Source of the DNA: Nematostella vectensis
Taxonomy: Eukaryota; Cnidaria; Anthozoa; Actiniaria; Edwardsiidae
Direction: 5' to 3'
DNA length: 64,000 bases
NCBI RefSeq assembly: GCF_932526225.1
Contig: NC_064036.1
Location: forward strand, 9,989,519 to 10,053,518
In this document: one piece after another, positions 24,601 through 34,493 of the stretch
How positions within the stretch are numbered: the first letter of the stretch is position 1
Layout of the letters: the number at the start of each line of letters is the position of its first letter
Translations under genes and position numbers: made by a program
The notes under the pieces: generated by a model
Told to the model about the DNA's origin: nothing
The model's input: the letters and a program-made list of their open reading frames with translations, nothing else
Databases searched by the model: none

Positions 24601-27600
24601 TATTTAAGGGGAGGGTTAGTTTCTAACCTGACACATCGATCACTCCACCGGGCCCGCGCCATTTTGGTAAAATTGACGACCTTCATGGCAAACATCCATT
24701 TTGAGAAGGCGTTCCTGACAGCACGGGTATCCTGGAGGCTAGTAAGGAACTGATGACGAGCCCTGGGACACAATAACAGTGAATCGACAGCAAGAGTACA
24801 TGAGGGCACGGATACATCGACTCTTATCACGGGGTTCCCTGGTCCTTCATAATGAATCCCATTATCATGTCTATTTTTATCTCAATAAATAGAGAGCTTT
24901 TGGCAGGTTGTGTTCAATAGTGTACAAGAATAAATATAGCCGCCTAAGATTTTTGCATTTCGGTGAAATAAAAAAGCTGCCTCCAATGCACTGCATCCTG
25001 GGTAAGGTGGTCCGTCAAGTAGCAGCGAATATCGTGGCGACTGGACATTTCTTTGACCGAAGGTGTTAAAGGGAAGCTCCATTGTTTACATCGCGTCATG
25101 CGATTATAATAGATTTGCTCATTTACAGTCCACCTTACATTTTCTGGCCAGTTGGAATAGACATTTGAGAACTTCTTCATTTGAGGGCTTTTGAGTTTTG
25201 GAAAATGTGTCTGCATGTTTGTTTCGTTGATCAATCTCGGAGTACTAACCGTAGTGATCTGACGGTGTTCGTGTGCTTTTTCCAGCGGTTCATCGTGTTA
25301 GAGAGGAGCATGCGCTGTAGAGTTGTTACCAGGATCTCCCTTCTTTTTTGCTGACTACGCGTCGCGTCGGCCCACAATCTAAAGAATCGCCGCTTTTTTC
25401 CCTTTGAAAAAAAAAACACTATTAGGGGCATTTAAGGTTCCATGGTGAGCGTGGCGTGATATTATGACCATGCCGCTTGGTTATGCCACCGTGACCATGC
25501 CGTGATAGTAGCCGTAACCTTGTGGTAGTGTCGTCAACGTTTCGTAACCCTGTCCTGAAAGTTTCATCACCATTTCGTGCCCTATCGTACTAGTGTTATT
25601 ATCATTTCGTACCCTAGGGTAAAAGTGTCGTTACCGTTTTGTGCCCTATTGTAATGTCGTTACCGTTTCGTGTCCTATCGTAACAGTGTCGTTATCGTTG
25701 CCCTATCGTAATAGTGTCGTTACCGTTTTATGCTCTATCGTAATAGTGTCGTTGTCGTTTCGTGCCCTATCGTAATAGTGTCGGTATCATTTCGTGCCCT
25801 ATCGTAATAGTGTCGTTACCGTTTCCTGACCTGGTCGTGATAGTGTTGTCACCGCGTTTCGTGGCCTTGTCGTGATATTGTCGTCGCTGTTTCGTGGCCC
25901 TATCGTGATAGGGTCGTTACCGCGTTTCGTGACGTCGTCGTGATAGTGTCGTTTCCGCGTTTCGTGACCCTATCGTGAAAGTGTCGTCACCGCGTTTCGT
26001 GACCTTGTCGGTGATAGTGTCGTTACCGCGTTTCGTGACGTTGTCGTGAGTGTCGTTAACGCGTTTCGTGACGTAAGCGTGATAGTGTCGTTACCGCGTT
26101 TCGTGACGTCGTCGTGATAGAGTCATTATTGCGTTTCGTGACACTATCGTGATAGTGTCGTTACCGCGTTTCGTGACCTTGTCGGTGATAGTGTCGTTAC
26201 CGCGTTTCGTGACGTCGTCGTGATAGAGTCATTACTGCGTTTCGTGACACTATCGTGATAGTGTCTATACCGTGTTTTGTGACCCTATCGCGATAGTGTC
26301 GTTACTGCGTTCCGTGACGTTGTCGTCATAGTGTCGTTACCGTGTTTTGTGACCCTATCGTGATAGTGTGGTTACCGTGTTTTGTGACCCTATCGCGATA
26401 GTGTCGTTACTGCGTTTCGTGACGTTGTCGTGATAGTGTGGTTACCGCGTTTCGTGACGTTGTCGTGATAGTGTCGTTACCGCTTTTTGTGACGTCGTCG
26501 TGTTAGAGTCATTACCGAGTTTCGTGACACTTTCGTGATAGTGTCTATACCGGTTTTTGTGACCCTACCGCGTCGTTACTGCAACAAGGTTACCTTCTTC
26601 GCCATTGCTTTGCACAGATGTCGATGGATCACTTTCCTTCGGTGCCTCAGGAACCACAAACGATAAACTCTCCTGAAAACAAGTAGGAAATAAAACAGAA
26701 AGTTGTCAAAGGGGACTTCTAAAATAGTGTAGTTTCATTATGTATTTCTCACCTTTGTACAACGTCGCGATGGAACTTTTCCGCTTGTCGGGCGAGCAGC
26801 TTGTGCTTCCACTTGACGAAGGTCTGTCGGACAAGGGCGCGGTTGTAGTACTCCTTGCACATAGACTGGAACCGCTGGTGGAGAACCCTGAACCACAGGA
26901 AAGGTCGGGTCAGAGTCAGAAATACCCAACTGTGTTTGAGTTAGAGTTGACTGTAACTTACTTGGCATACTCAGTCCAGTTTCGCCAGGAATAAAACGCC
27001 TTGAGAACGATCTTTCTCCTGTTTAAGACATTGTTAGATTGACTGTAAGTGTTGATGACAATGAAATAATATATTGATCTGCTGTACACTATTTTCAAGC
27101 ATACGTGTGTTATCTTTTAAAAGACAGGGAAATCATATTATCCCAGAGGATGGCTGCTGAGAAAATAACTGTTTTTATGCCTGAGTTCCCCTACCCTACG
27201 TTTAAGTATATGAAAATACTTGAATTACTTGAGTAGCGTGGTAGCTGCCGTAGACTTTTTGGTCTGTTTCACCCAGCGTCGGAAGAGCCTCTCTTGGACG
27301 TTATCCTCGAAGTGCACCCTAGCCACCTCATTCAGACGCGACTTGACCACGCCCTGTGCAGCATACACCCTCCACCCATGCCAACACTTTGTCAACAAGG
27401 TGATCCTACAGAGTATCAAAAACATAAATTAAAGATTGTCAATCAGCCGCTTATTTGTCAAAACACTGCAGAATAAAGTGCTTGTATTAAACTCCTAAAA
27501 GTCGGAACTGGAAGATTTCTCCATCCCAGAATTTCCAGTTCCCTTCTTGGGGGTCGGGGGTATAGATCTTTTTTTGGATTCACACAATTCATATAATGGT

Positions 27601-30600
27601 TCGGCTGCCCTAACATCGACATTAAGAGTTCAGTGTTTTTACCAGTAACACCTTGAAATTTGAAGGGTAAATAAAATCAGTTTTCAGAATTATCGTAAGG
27701 GATTGGGCTCTCTAGGACTCTCCGTGGTCTTACTTGAAGTGCAGACCCGCTACCGAAGTACTCTGCTCCACGTGGTATCGCTGCTTCCATTTACTGTAGT
27801 TCTTGGACAAGATGTGTCTCGTTACCATGCCTTCCAAGATCTTGTCCCTGAATTTCAAAGAAAACAACATTCCATGAGTAACCGGATTGCAGTTTCCTCA
27901 GATTGAAAAATTTCTACCTAGCAAATGTTGGATAGAAATAGAGGCTTGGATAGAAATAGATCCTTTTCACCCTTATCCGTTAGCTAGAATGACAAAATGG
28001 CGACAGACAGCTTATGAATATACTCGCGCAAAGTCATATTTCCAGCGGTGTCGAGAGGTGCAATGAATGATGGGCTGTAAACAACCGGACACTAATCAAA
28101 ATTTTTTCTTTCCTTTCTAACACTGACTGCCTTATTGTCAAAAAAGGAGAAAGTGGAGGGCCGGTTTCTATAAAAAAACGCGGCTTTAACAAAACTTTAT
28201 TAATAACAAAAAGTTAAATATCGGTCTATGTACTGAAATATATTGGGATGCATACGATAAAGACAACTGCGCACGTATTATATCAATCAGATCAGAGTCT
28301 ATTACCGGTTCTCTTCTAGCTTAGATCAGAGTCTATTACCGGTTTTCTTCTAGCTTGAACACCCTCCATCGGTTGAATGCAGTCTTAAGCGCCTCTGCCT
28401 TCCTTTGCTTCAAATGGTTCTGCCACTAGAATCAGAAATAAAGCGTTAGCAAATAAAAAAGCGGTCCGACAGAGGGTCACTAAATGCCCTTCAAATAGCG
28501 TCAACACTGCTGGCACTGCTATGCTCGGTTTACCGCAAGACAAAGGAAACGCTGTCAAACAACTTCAACGCCAACAATGCTGGGCCAGCGATGCTGGCTA
28601 TTTTCGGCAGCCAATGTCGCCGTGTTGGTGCGATTTGCTCGGGGCTTCACGGACAGTTTCCCATATATAAAAGCAGAAGATCAAGAAAATGAAGAGGCCA
28701 CGCGGAACAACTAGCACACTTACTGACCACTGAACATAAAGAGGAAAAGTCACCCCTTTTAGCTGCTATGGTTCAGAAGTTATAAGAAATTTCCCCAGAG
28801 GGGGCTGCAAATGAAAATTTTCATGCAGTTCTAAAGGACAACCTTGCAGCTGACCACGAGGCAAAGGAAATGTTAGCGAAACATCACGCTATAGAAAGCT
28901 GGGTGTTTTTCCTAGAAATGCTGGTTTATTCAATTATAAATTGTGTCGGCTCAAAAAAAAAACTGACTGTAGCCAATCAAAAGCAAGTAAGCGAGCCTGC
29001 GCCAATCAGAGCGACTTAACAAGCTGCGCACGCAACCCTAGTAGCCCCATCTACCTTGAGCCAATACTTGGCCATCAGTCGGCCATTGAGTCGGATGAAC
29101 GCATCCTGTCTGAGTTGCGTGTTGAACTGAACCACAAAACGGAGTCCGCGCATGCCCGTCTGCAGCATATGACGGCGATGTAACTGGTCAGCGGCGTACT
29201 GCTGGTGCTGACGGTAGCTTCGCCATGCCTTGAAGTGTGATCTTAGAGTACTGTACTGCCAGAAAGTTACAGCGCTAGAAAAATAGGCCATACATTAGTA
29301 TAGATATAAAGATATCAAGGCTTATTACAAGGTGTCGAGAAGGTGGAACCGAACACAAGACGTGAAAGTTTAGTGTTCTCAACAACATAATTTCGCATTA
29401 AAATGTTTTTGACAATAAAGAGTGTCGCGAAAGTTTACAAATGTGAATTAGTGACCAAACCTGATCACCTTCCCAGTAAATAACTCTTCAATACCTTTCT
29501 TTATAATTTTCATTAATAACTATCAGCTTTTCAAACATTATTTTCAAAAAATCATATGCTGCGATGAATAAAAAAAATCTTTTATACTATTCAACAATGA
29601 AAAACCATGAGGATTTGTGTTTGATTTGATATCGGACGGGTCAGGAACGAAATTCCTCCCCCCAAAAATGTGAGCAAGCAAAAAATCTCTCAAGGAAAAA
29701 AATTAAGCAAGCAAACATTAGCTTAAGAGCTCGGCAAAATTCGGGAAAAAATGTCAAACAATACAACTGGCTTGGGAAAAATAAACAATCTAGTAGGATT
29801 AAAAAAAATAGGTTGCCTCCTCGTCCGATATGCTTAGTAGCCGCCCTGATGAAGTCCGAAACTTTGGAATCTTTCAACTTCTGTTTTGTATGTTTTCCAT
29901 ATAATGTTTTCCTCCCCGTCCGATATCAAACGGTCTTTGCCTAACCTATTCATTTTGCTGTCAATCTCCATGCGTATAAGCCTGCGTAGACGGACCCGCT
30001 GGTGCCAACGCCGGAATATGCGTGCTTTGAGTAGCATCTGCTGGAAAGAGGGCGAACTGGGGGTGTTGTCCACGTCTAAGAGCTTCATGGCCCACACTGC
30101 AGACGAGATACGGCGGGACGAGTCCACCGAGAATGAGTTCATCAAGCTTGATAAAGAACAAGAAACCCAAGAGAATTAATCTAGGTTATTGATATATACA
30201 TTAGTTATAAAATAATTCAAATAGTACGCGCACTCTGATTGAGAAGATGTAGTCATGAAGGCTTCTCATCCTCTGCACAATAAACTAATTGGCTGAACGT
30301 CTCTTTTCTTTTCTTGGCCAGCTAAATCAGGTGGAGGGCCCCACACTACATTATTTTTTTTTTTTGTAGTGTCCCCCTATCCCCCTTCACGGTATTGCCC
30401 CCCCCCCCCCCCCCCCCTGGTATTGCTGCCTATGCATGTTGCAGAAAAAATACAATTTGACAGCCCTGTTATTTTTAGATGTTTCAATTCCATCATACTC
30501 TTTACTAGTAAATACAATTACAGTACTGCAGATGCTTATTTCAGCATTGGTGCTTTTTCCCCAATTATGAAGATTTTAGGTTTGTGTATTACATAACACT

Positions 30601-32143
30601 ACATTTTTGGGGGCTGGGACTATTTTGTTTGCAGGGAAAATTATTTCTAAGCTGAAAACTAATACAATTATAAAACAATTTTTTTATATAGAACCAATTT
30701 GTCAGCCCCCCCCCCCCCCCCATCACCCTTCCAGTGACAATTCTCAGGGCTGTAACTGCCACACCCACTGCTCACCTGAGGTCCCTGTACAGGGGATGTC
30801 CCTTGCCATTCCTCACTACCCCTTGATGTGGCTTTTCATGATTTCTTTGCTTGTTTATCTGCTTGGGTTTCACTGCATTATTGGATAAGTTTCCAAAGAC
30901 GACCTGAGCTTCATTACGCACTGACATGAGCTGTGCATCCCTCAGGTGATGTCCATAGTTAGTATCAGAATAATTGTAGTATATACTAGTGTTGTGGGTC
31001 GGAGGCGTAGTGTACCTTGGAGTAGAGAACTGCTGCTTGCCATGACTCCCAATACTATTGTTACCCATCATTAGACTTCTTTCATCTAGCAAGGGGACAT
31101 TGCTCTGTACATGTTTAGCTTTCATTGGTGTTTTACTGCTCAAACTTGCAAAAGAACGATTATTGATGTATTTTGATCCATTGGTCAATTTGGAGTGTGA
31201 TTTAGAATCATTTTTAGGGCTGGTTTCAATATCAGCAGCAATTCCTGACGAGCATGTGGACTCGGTCTCAGTTGCATAATGCATCAACGTCTCCTCATTG
31301 TTTATTATAAAGGGCCTTCTCAAACCATTACTGTACAAACTGTTATATGATATATCAGTGCTAAGCGAGGTATGGCCATCACTCTTAGTGCCTTCCCTTA
31401 ACACAGAGCCATTTGCTTGCTGGTGACTTCTATCTTGGTGTGCCTTTGAGTTGTACTTCCCAATGAATGAGGAGGCTGAGCTGTTATGTGTCCCGTTACC
31501 ATTAAATATCCTGCTTGTATCACCTGGAAAAATGAATTAAAATTAAAAAAGGAACGTATGTTTTTTTTCTGAAGGTACCCTCCTCTAAACTCTCTCATGA
31601 AGACACACTTGTGAATGGTCATAGAAAAAAACAATAAATCCAAGAAAATAATAATAAAACATATATTTTTGGGTAAACAAATCTCTTGGCTTCCCCTAAA
31701 AAGTGCTATGGCATAGCTGGAATTTTTTTTCTGGCTAAAACTAGCAAAAGGGAAATCCAAAGGAAAATGTAAACACCTTGTAGAATAAAAAATATATTGG
31801 ATTTAGATGAAAGGAGATTAGTTAGTTACTGGGACCCCTTTCCAAAGGCTATAAGTATTAATAAAAATATTCTGTCTCACCATTTTCGTTTCTGTAGGTT
31901 GAGATGTAAGCATCAGCTAGGATGGTATCAGGTACCATGATGTAAGAGTTGCTTCCAACTGGCTTCTAAGAAAATCATAACACAACACATTACAACTAAG
32001 AGACACAACACAATAATATGTAAGTAACCTACAAACCATACCTTCTGTATTTGAGGCAAGTCATAAAATGAGATGTCTATCATATCCGAATCATCCACTA
32101 TGCTATCCGTGCTCTTTTCCCTGCGTTTATCACTGGTTGCCAT
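4122..32143 (-). CDS. SFI1: SFI1-like centrin-binding Sfi1-repeat protein, 45 exons, 2143 aa
   Basis: Sfi1-family proteins are long helices of repeats, each binding a centrin, located at centrosomes and basal bodies. Here dozens of short repeats end in an aromatic-x2-W-(K/R) core, for example RIFRRWHQRV, SHFKAWRSYR, RAFMLWVQEA and KWFRLWMKKY. Starting from ATG at 32143, I joined 45 exons using GT-AG sites. Every junction phase matches and the sum is 6,432 nt, ending in TGA at 4122-4124. The protein has a Ser/Asn-rich N-terminus (about residues 1-311), repeat block 1 (about 312-1056), a Ser/Gly/Pro linker rich in S/T-P sites (about 1057-1233), and repeat block 2 (1234-2143). At 2,143 aa it is about 1.7 times human SFI1 (about 1,242 aa). 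Family assignment is strong; exact orthology and exon 1 are less certain. Exon coordinates are in the four sub-entries below. Confidence 0.85.
5262..6009. repeat. 53-bp minisatellite, about 14 copies, carrying the exon 40 donor
   Basis: Read on the minus strand, each unit contains CACTACAAGACCATGCTTAC then AGCTAG|GGTAAGG. This repeats the last roughly 27 nt of SFI1-like exon 40 (KHYRTMLTAR) and its splice donor. The array starts at the real donor (6009) and runs into the intron. Units are nearly identical, which suggests recent expansion. Confidence 0.9.
6286..6485. mobile_element. MITE with about 31-bp TIRs and a G-tract
   Basis: The left end is TGTGTAGTTCGAGAAAATAT and the right end reads as its near reverse complement (ATATTTTCTGGAATTACACA). 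The interior is CCCC/GGGG-rich and includes a run of about 17 G. Diverged relatives appear near 8540-8640 and 27500-27595. It is non-coding, in the SFI1-like intron 39/40. Confidence 0.7.
9415..9570. repeat. 33-bp minisatellite, about 5 copies
   Basis: Tandem units of the CACTCCCTATAACTCCCTTT AAGGGG type lie in SFI1-like intron 35/36. No exon edge is copied here. Small antisense ORFs through it are repeat artefacts. Confidence 0.85.
10045..10262. repeat. Imperfect triplication of the exon 34 donor region
   Basis: Three degenerate copies of roughly 75-90 bp each contain, on the minus strand, a CACTATCRCCATGAG edge followed by GTG/TTG and a GTRAG/GTGTG donor-like site and a CCCCTACTTGCC tail. 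The copy at 10250 is the real end of SFI1-like exon 34 (TIAMRW). Confidence 0.75.
11110..11420. repeat. About 60-bp minisatellite, about 5 copies
   Basis: Units of TAAGAACAGGTTTATGGGTC plus CTAACGGTGTCCT lie in SFI1-like intron 31/32. They are moderately diverged and no copied splice junction is seen. The ORF across them on either strand is repeat-derived. Confidence 0.8.
11998..12135. mobile_element. MITE with 26-bp TIRs
   Basis: The left end GGGGCCGGTTCCTGAAAGGC (continuing TGGATA) and the right end TATCCAGCCTTTCAGGAACC (continuing GGCCCC) are exact inverted repeats, 138 bp overall. It sits in SFI1-like intron 29/30. It is non-coding and can fold into a long hairpin. Confidence 0.85.
12160..12335. 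mobile_element. Degenerate relative of the CTAGGCGACATG MITE
   Basis: It shares ACATGTCTCCTAAATGTTT, a CTCCGAGAAACA stretch and GTCGCGCGCGAC with the element at 20879-21112, in the same order. TIRs are eroded. It lies directly next to the 11998-12135 MITE. Confidence 0.5.
12487..12829. repeat. About 75-bp minisatellite, 4-5 copies, carrying the exon 29 donor
   Basis: On the minus strand each unit contains CAACGTGTACACGAGCAGGC then CATAATCAGGAAGTAAGG. The copy nearest the exon (about 12765-12805) repeats the last 35 nt of SFI1-like exon 29 exactly (QRIHEQAITKR) and adds GTAAGG. The real donor at 12829 reads GTAAGTCC. The array extends from it into the intron. Confidence 0.9.
13268..14740. repeat. 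46-bp minisatellite, about 32 copies
   Basis: Units of ACGTTAATAAACCTCACACG plus GACATTACCGAGATTGCCGTAACTAC fill nearly all of SFI1-like intron 27/28. The array abuts the exon 27 donor: bases after GTAACGTG match the unit. On the minus strand each unit has a CTCG|GTAATG donor-like site. There are no unique spacers, so it is not a CRISPR array. Confidence 0.9.
16904..18057. repeat. 40-bp minisatellite, about 29 copies, carrying the exon 23 acceptor
   Basis: On the minus strand each unit reads CTTATCCCTTCATTTCCCAT|AG then CGTGACG. That is a pyrimidine tract, an AG acceptor and the first 7 nt of SFI1-like exon 23. The exon-proximal copy supplies the real acceptor (16904-16905) and the array extends upstream into the intron. 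Confidence 0.9.
18175..18360. repeat. Short tandem repeat downstream of exon 22 donor
   Basis: About three imperfect copies of a CTATTGGCCCCTCCCTCACC plus CTATATCGTTGCCCTACGCTCAT unit lie here. On the minus strand they carry repeated GGGTGAGGG donor-like sites, about 55 bp downstream of the real exon 22 donor. Confidence 0.75.
19010..19160. repeat. About 25-bp minisatellite, 6 copies, carrying the exon 21 donor
   Basis: On the minus strand each unit contains GATGACGAG|GTAGGTC, the exact end of SFI1-like exon 21 (DDE) and its donor. The exon-proximal copy is the real junction at 19152; five more lie in the intron. Confidence 0.88.
19152..20063 (-). CDS. SFI1: SFI1-like gene, exon 20 extension and exon 21: S/T-P-rich linker
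   Basis: The end of exon 20 (19863..20063) and exon 21 (19152..19478, 109 codons, phase 0 on both sides) separate the two repeat blocks. The exon 20 part is Ser/Gly-rich with a tandem GSTLRSTLGSTMGSS pattern. Exon 21 carries about eight Ser/Thr-Pro sites, several clustered (KSPLAMQSPLAVQSPVHTP), and ends in an acidic SISSEDDE stretch. S/T-P sites are the minimal target of CDK and MAP kinases, and fungal Sfi1 is known to be CDK-regulated. That this linker is a cell-cycle switch is inference. Confidence 0.75.
19863..30146 (-). CDS. SFI1: SFI1-like gene, exons 4-20: repeat block 1
   Basis: Exons on the minus strand: 4 29946..30146; 5 29055..29274; 6 28340..28425; 7 27734..27847; 8 27229..27405; 9 26962..27018; 10 26753..26887; 11 26594..26672; 12 25250..25401; 13 24628..24762; 14 24461..24558; 15 24006..24192; 16 23176..23280; 17 22703..22791; 18 22188..22324; 19 20361..20536; 20 19863..20151. 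All have GT and AG borders and compatible phases. Repeat cores include RRFFRLWADA, NAFSKWMFAM, RRAFAAWRG and VFNAWSQHIK. Exon 20 has an internal donor (CAG|GTACGC at 20064) and a stronger one at its end (GAT|GTGAGT at 19863). Both leave phase 0, so a 67-residue segment may be alternatively spliced. Confidence 0.82.
20160..20215. repeat. ATC/ATT microsatellite
   Basis: A CATCATCAT-type trinucleotide run sits immediately upstream (minus strand) of the SFI1-like exon 20 acceptor. Confidence 0.8.
20745..20880. repeat. 48-bp tandem repeat, 3 copies
   Basis: Units of TCACCCTGAAGGTGCTATTC plus TATAGGCCTGGCTAAACTAGGCGACAT lie directly left of the MITE. The unit end CTAGGCGACAT matches the MITE TIR start, so the tandem array probably includes a partial MITE end. 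Confidence 0.8.
20879..21112. mobile_element. MITE with perfect 27-bp TIRs
   Basis: The left end CTAGGCGACATGTCGAGCGC plus GACATGT and the right end ACATGTCGCGCTCGACATGT plus CGCCTAG are exact inverted repeats, with longer imperfect pairing inward. It is 234 bp and non-coding. TA or CTAG is the likely target duplication, by inference. The first part of the long plus-strand ORF here runs through this element and is not protein-coding. Confidence 0.85.
21113..21968 (+). mobile_element. 5'-truncated CR1/jockey-type non-LTR retroposon fragment
   Basis: An intact ORF to 21834 encodes the last part of a reverse transcriptase. It starts DLTVMEVIP, corresponding to the end of the catalytic YADD box and the strand after it, and continues with NNMQLNPTKCKEM, FKLLGVYISNDLTW, ANRRLYAIRQLKK and ILEYACVVFANLP, the usual thumb and C-terminal motifs of CR1/L2-type elements. 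The endonuclease and most of the RT are absent. An ATT-repeat tail (about 21944-21967) ends it, as in poly-microsatellite-tailed non-LTR elements. It lies antisense in SFI1-like intron 18/19. Confidence 0.85.
22318..22560. repeat. About 27-bp minisatellite, 8-9 copies, carrying the exon 18 acceptor
   Basis: On the minus strand each unit reads CAATGATTGACGTTTTAG|GT then CACGTG. The acceptor TTTTAG and the first 8 nt of SFI1-like exon 18 (GTCACGTG) are copied in each unit. The exon-proximal copy is the real acceptor at 22325-22326. Distal units are more diverged. Confidence 0.85.
25440..26585. repeat. About 31-bp minisatellite, roughly 30 copies
   Basis: Units of TCGTGATAGTGTCGTTACCG plus CGTTTCGTGAC fill SFI1-like intron 11/12. 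Read on the minus strand they carry GCG|GTAACGAC donor-like sites. The array begins within about 15 bp of the exon 11 donor but does not clearly include exon sequence. Copies near 25500-25750 are the most diverged. Confidence 0.88.
28284..28356. repeat. Two-copy tandem duplication of the exon 6 donor
   Basis: Two 35-37 bp copies lie next to each other. On the minus strand each contains CTAGAAGARAACCG|GTAATA, the end of SFI1-like exon 6 (LEENR) with its donor. The copy at 28340 is the exon. It looks like the first step of a junction minisatellite. Confidence 0.85.
30776..32143 (-). CDS. SFI1: SFI1-like gene, exons 1-3: low-complexity N-terminus
   Basis: Exon 1 is 32042..32143 (ATG in ACCATGG context, 34 codons, phase 0). 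Exon 2 is 31881..31965 (85 nt). Exon 3 is 30776..31523 (748 nt, ends in phase 2). The translation starts MATSDKRREKSTDSIVDDSD and is rich in Ser, Asn, Thr and Tyr, with no recognisable domain and no Sfi1 repeat. I attach it to the repeat gene because exon 3 ends in phase 2 (AG) and the first repeat exon (30146) needs exactly two incoming bases. A 5'-UTR intron may exist, because an acceptor-like TTAATTAG lies just upstream near 32170. The alternative is that this is a separate small gene, but no stop codon or poly(A) break is seen between the two. Confidence 0.7.
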
Positions 32144-34020
32144 GGTTGTATGGGTTATGGACCTTCTCTAATTAAAAAAAAAGGGGAGAATGATTAAAAA
32201 AAGAAAAACAAAATAAGTATCTGGTGGAAAAAGTACTTTGAAGTATTGTTGCAAATCATTGTTTTGGGAAAGTTTGTATTTTGATGTAATGAATATTGAC
32301 AAAATCAAAGTGGGAAGGAAGGAGGTGTGAATTATAATTAGACAAAAATATATGTTTGGGTTAGAAATCACATATGTTTTTTAACGTTTCAGGTCTTTTT
32401 TTCAAGGCGCATATGTTAACTGTACCAATTCAATGATAAAAGCAACAGGATAGGTTTCTTATTATCGTGTGTGGCTCACTGTTTACGACTTGCGGAATAT
32501 AATAAGCGCAAAAGCGAGCCCTGTCAAATGCATGCCAAGCGCATGTCAAACGCAGACAAAGCCTTGATGGAGATGGAACGAAAAGCAAATAGCAACGGGA
32601 TTAAACCAAAGACAACATAAGAAACGTACCACGCCACCAACTTCCAACCAAATAAATCCAAATAGAGATATTAAATAGAGTATAGAACTGACTAAAAAAC
32701 AAGGAAAGGTTTGTATTGCATGGATGCGTTAATGGGGAATAAATCTAAAGGATTTGTTACTTTTGTCTGAGTAATCCATTTAGAAGTACGCAGTTTTTAT
32801 ACCCGAATTCCACAATCACCACGGAACACAGAAAATTAGCTACACACAAATCTTAGCACAGTAGTACAAATTATATATCATTATATCTCCGCAACCAGGA
32901 TGCGGCAAGTCAAATTTGCGTTTTTGTTAACTTTTAACACGGATTTAATGAGTTATACAAAACCTTATCACAAAACGCAAAGTGAAATCGCGAAAACTAC
33001 ACTAACGAAAATCCATTTAGAAATTATGTTCCATAACAAAAAACTTCAATTAGGCCAATTATGCTTATCTCGCATTTTGTATTCTTGATAATAAATAATT
33101 GGAAAAGCCATTCAAAATTATTGATAAATTTTCTCCCTGTCTATATAATTTAGCGAATTTTGACGTTTAAAAAGCAATGAATAGTAAGGAAGCAATTGAT
33201 CGAACACGCGTTTGACGGGACGGATTTTTAGTTCGTAGCGGGATACTCAATTTGCGCGCCAACACAAACTTGATAACTACCTTTCTATTAATGAAGCTAT
33301 GTATTATGAATGCGAAACCCTCGGGGCCAGCCGTTTATAGACCAGAACAATTCTAAACACACTTGTTGCGTATTACAATAAATCGTAAACTGAAGATATT
33401 TTGATTTCGGCTGTTGTTGATTCAAACATTACCTCAAAGTACGGTTTGTTTCCTCCATCGCGAAGCGTATTTGCATCAAACCGATCCATTTAGAGAGTAT
33501 TTTTTCTTCTTTCGTACGTATATTCACATCAACTTGTGGTCATATTATCCTTGAGGCATGGAAAGCCATGTTTTTGGATTCAAATCTCGTACGCTTCTTG
33601 GATTTCGTTGAGAGATCATTGAGGTCGGGAGCCCGGGTAATTTTGAATTCACACAATGATTTCCCCCAGGCTATTAAGCTCCAGGTAAAGAAGCTAAGAG
33701 CAGAGCTAAAATTGCTTTAGACAAAGCCATGCGGCCCAACACAACAGTCCTTCCCAACATATCCGACAAAACACCACTGGCGTCTTTTGTCTATTTGTGT
33801 TTGATCTGTCATCACAGGACAATACAAACACTTTCACACTTGGGAAGCACTACAGCGCGCCAGGATACCTGTGGTAATAGCGATACATATACACTTCCTT
33901 CTCCGTAACGAAGAGAACACTGTAAAATACACATTTATTAGAGACACGCTGAAATAAAGTTCAAAATTATTTAATGGTATTTTGTCAATTTTTTTGCGTG
34001 CGTTTTTTGAGTGCGTGTGT

Positions 34021-34051
<31 letters not shown>

Positions 34052-34493
34052 GGGGGGGTAAGAGTTTGATATATAAACATCATATTTTCTCAAAAGTTTT
34101 GTCGTTATCTTTAAAGAGATCCAGCAAGCTAAAATAATACAACAACAATTGTAACTTCTATTTTTATTTCATGTACAAATATATTTACAAGTACTTGAAA
34201 AACCCTAACTAAAACAGCTACAAAATAAAACGGGGAAGTGAAAAGAAACTTTACATTTAATACCAGGTTATATTAGAGAATCACTATTCCAAGAGATGTC
34301 AATGACTGAAGGTTATGTGTAAGGCACTTTGCAGTGATATGACAGTCATACACATTAGAAAATTACTTGTATATTTGAAGCGCAGGGTTCACTTAAAAGT
34401 ATATTCACAAGGGCTGTGTTTTGCATCTTTGAAGTCAAGTTTTGCGTCTTTGAAGTCAAGGTGGTACAGAATGCAAGGAGTAAAAAAATGAAT
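32144..34493. other. Intergenic region upstream of SFI1-like gene
   Basis: AT-rich sequence with no supported gene. It should hold the SFI1-like promoter (next to 32143) and the SMU1 3' UTR. A (GT)n run followed by a G-tract of about 20 lies near 34015-34060. A minus-strand AATAAA (34163-34168) sits about 330 bp past the SMU1 stop and is a plausible poly(A) signal. Confidence 0.6.

Noticed and set aside
24944-25234. 96-aa minus-strand ORF in intron 12/13
   Set aside because: It lacks Sfi1 repeats, and exons 12 and 13 join in phase without it; it may be old transposon sequence.
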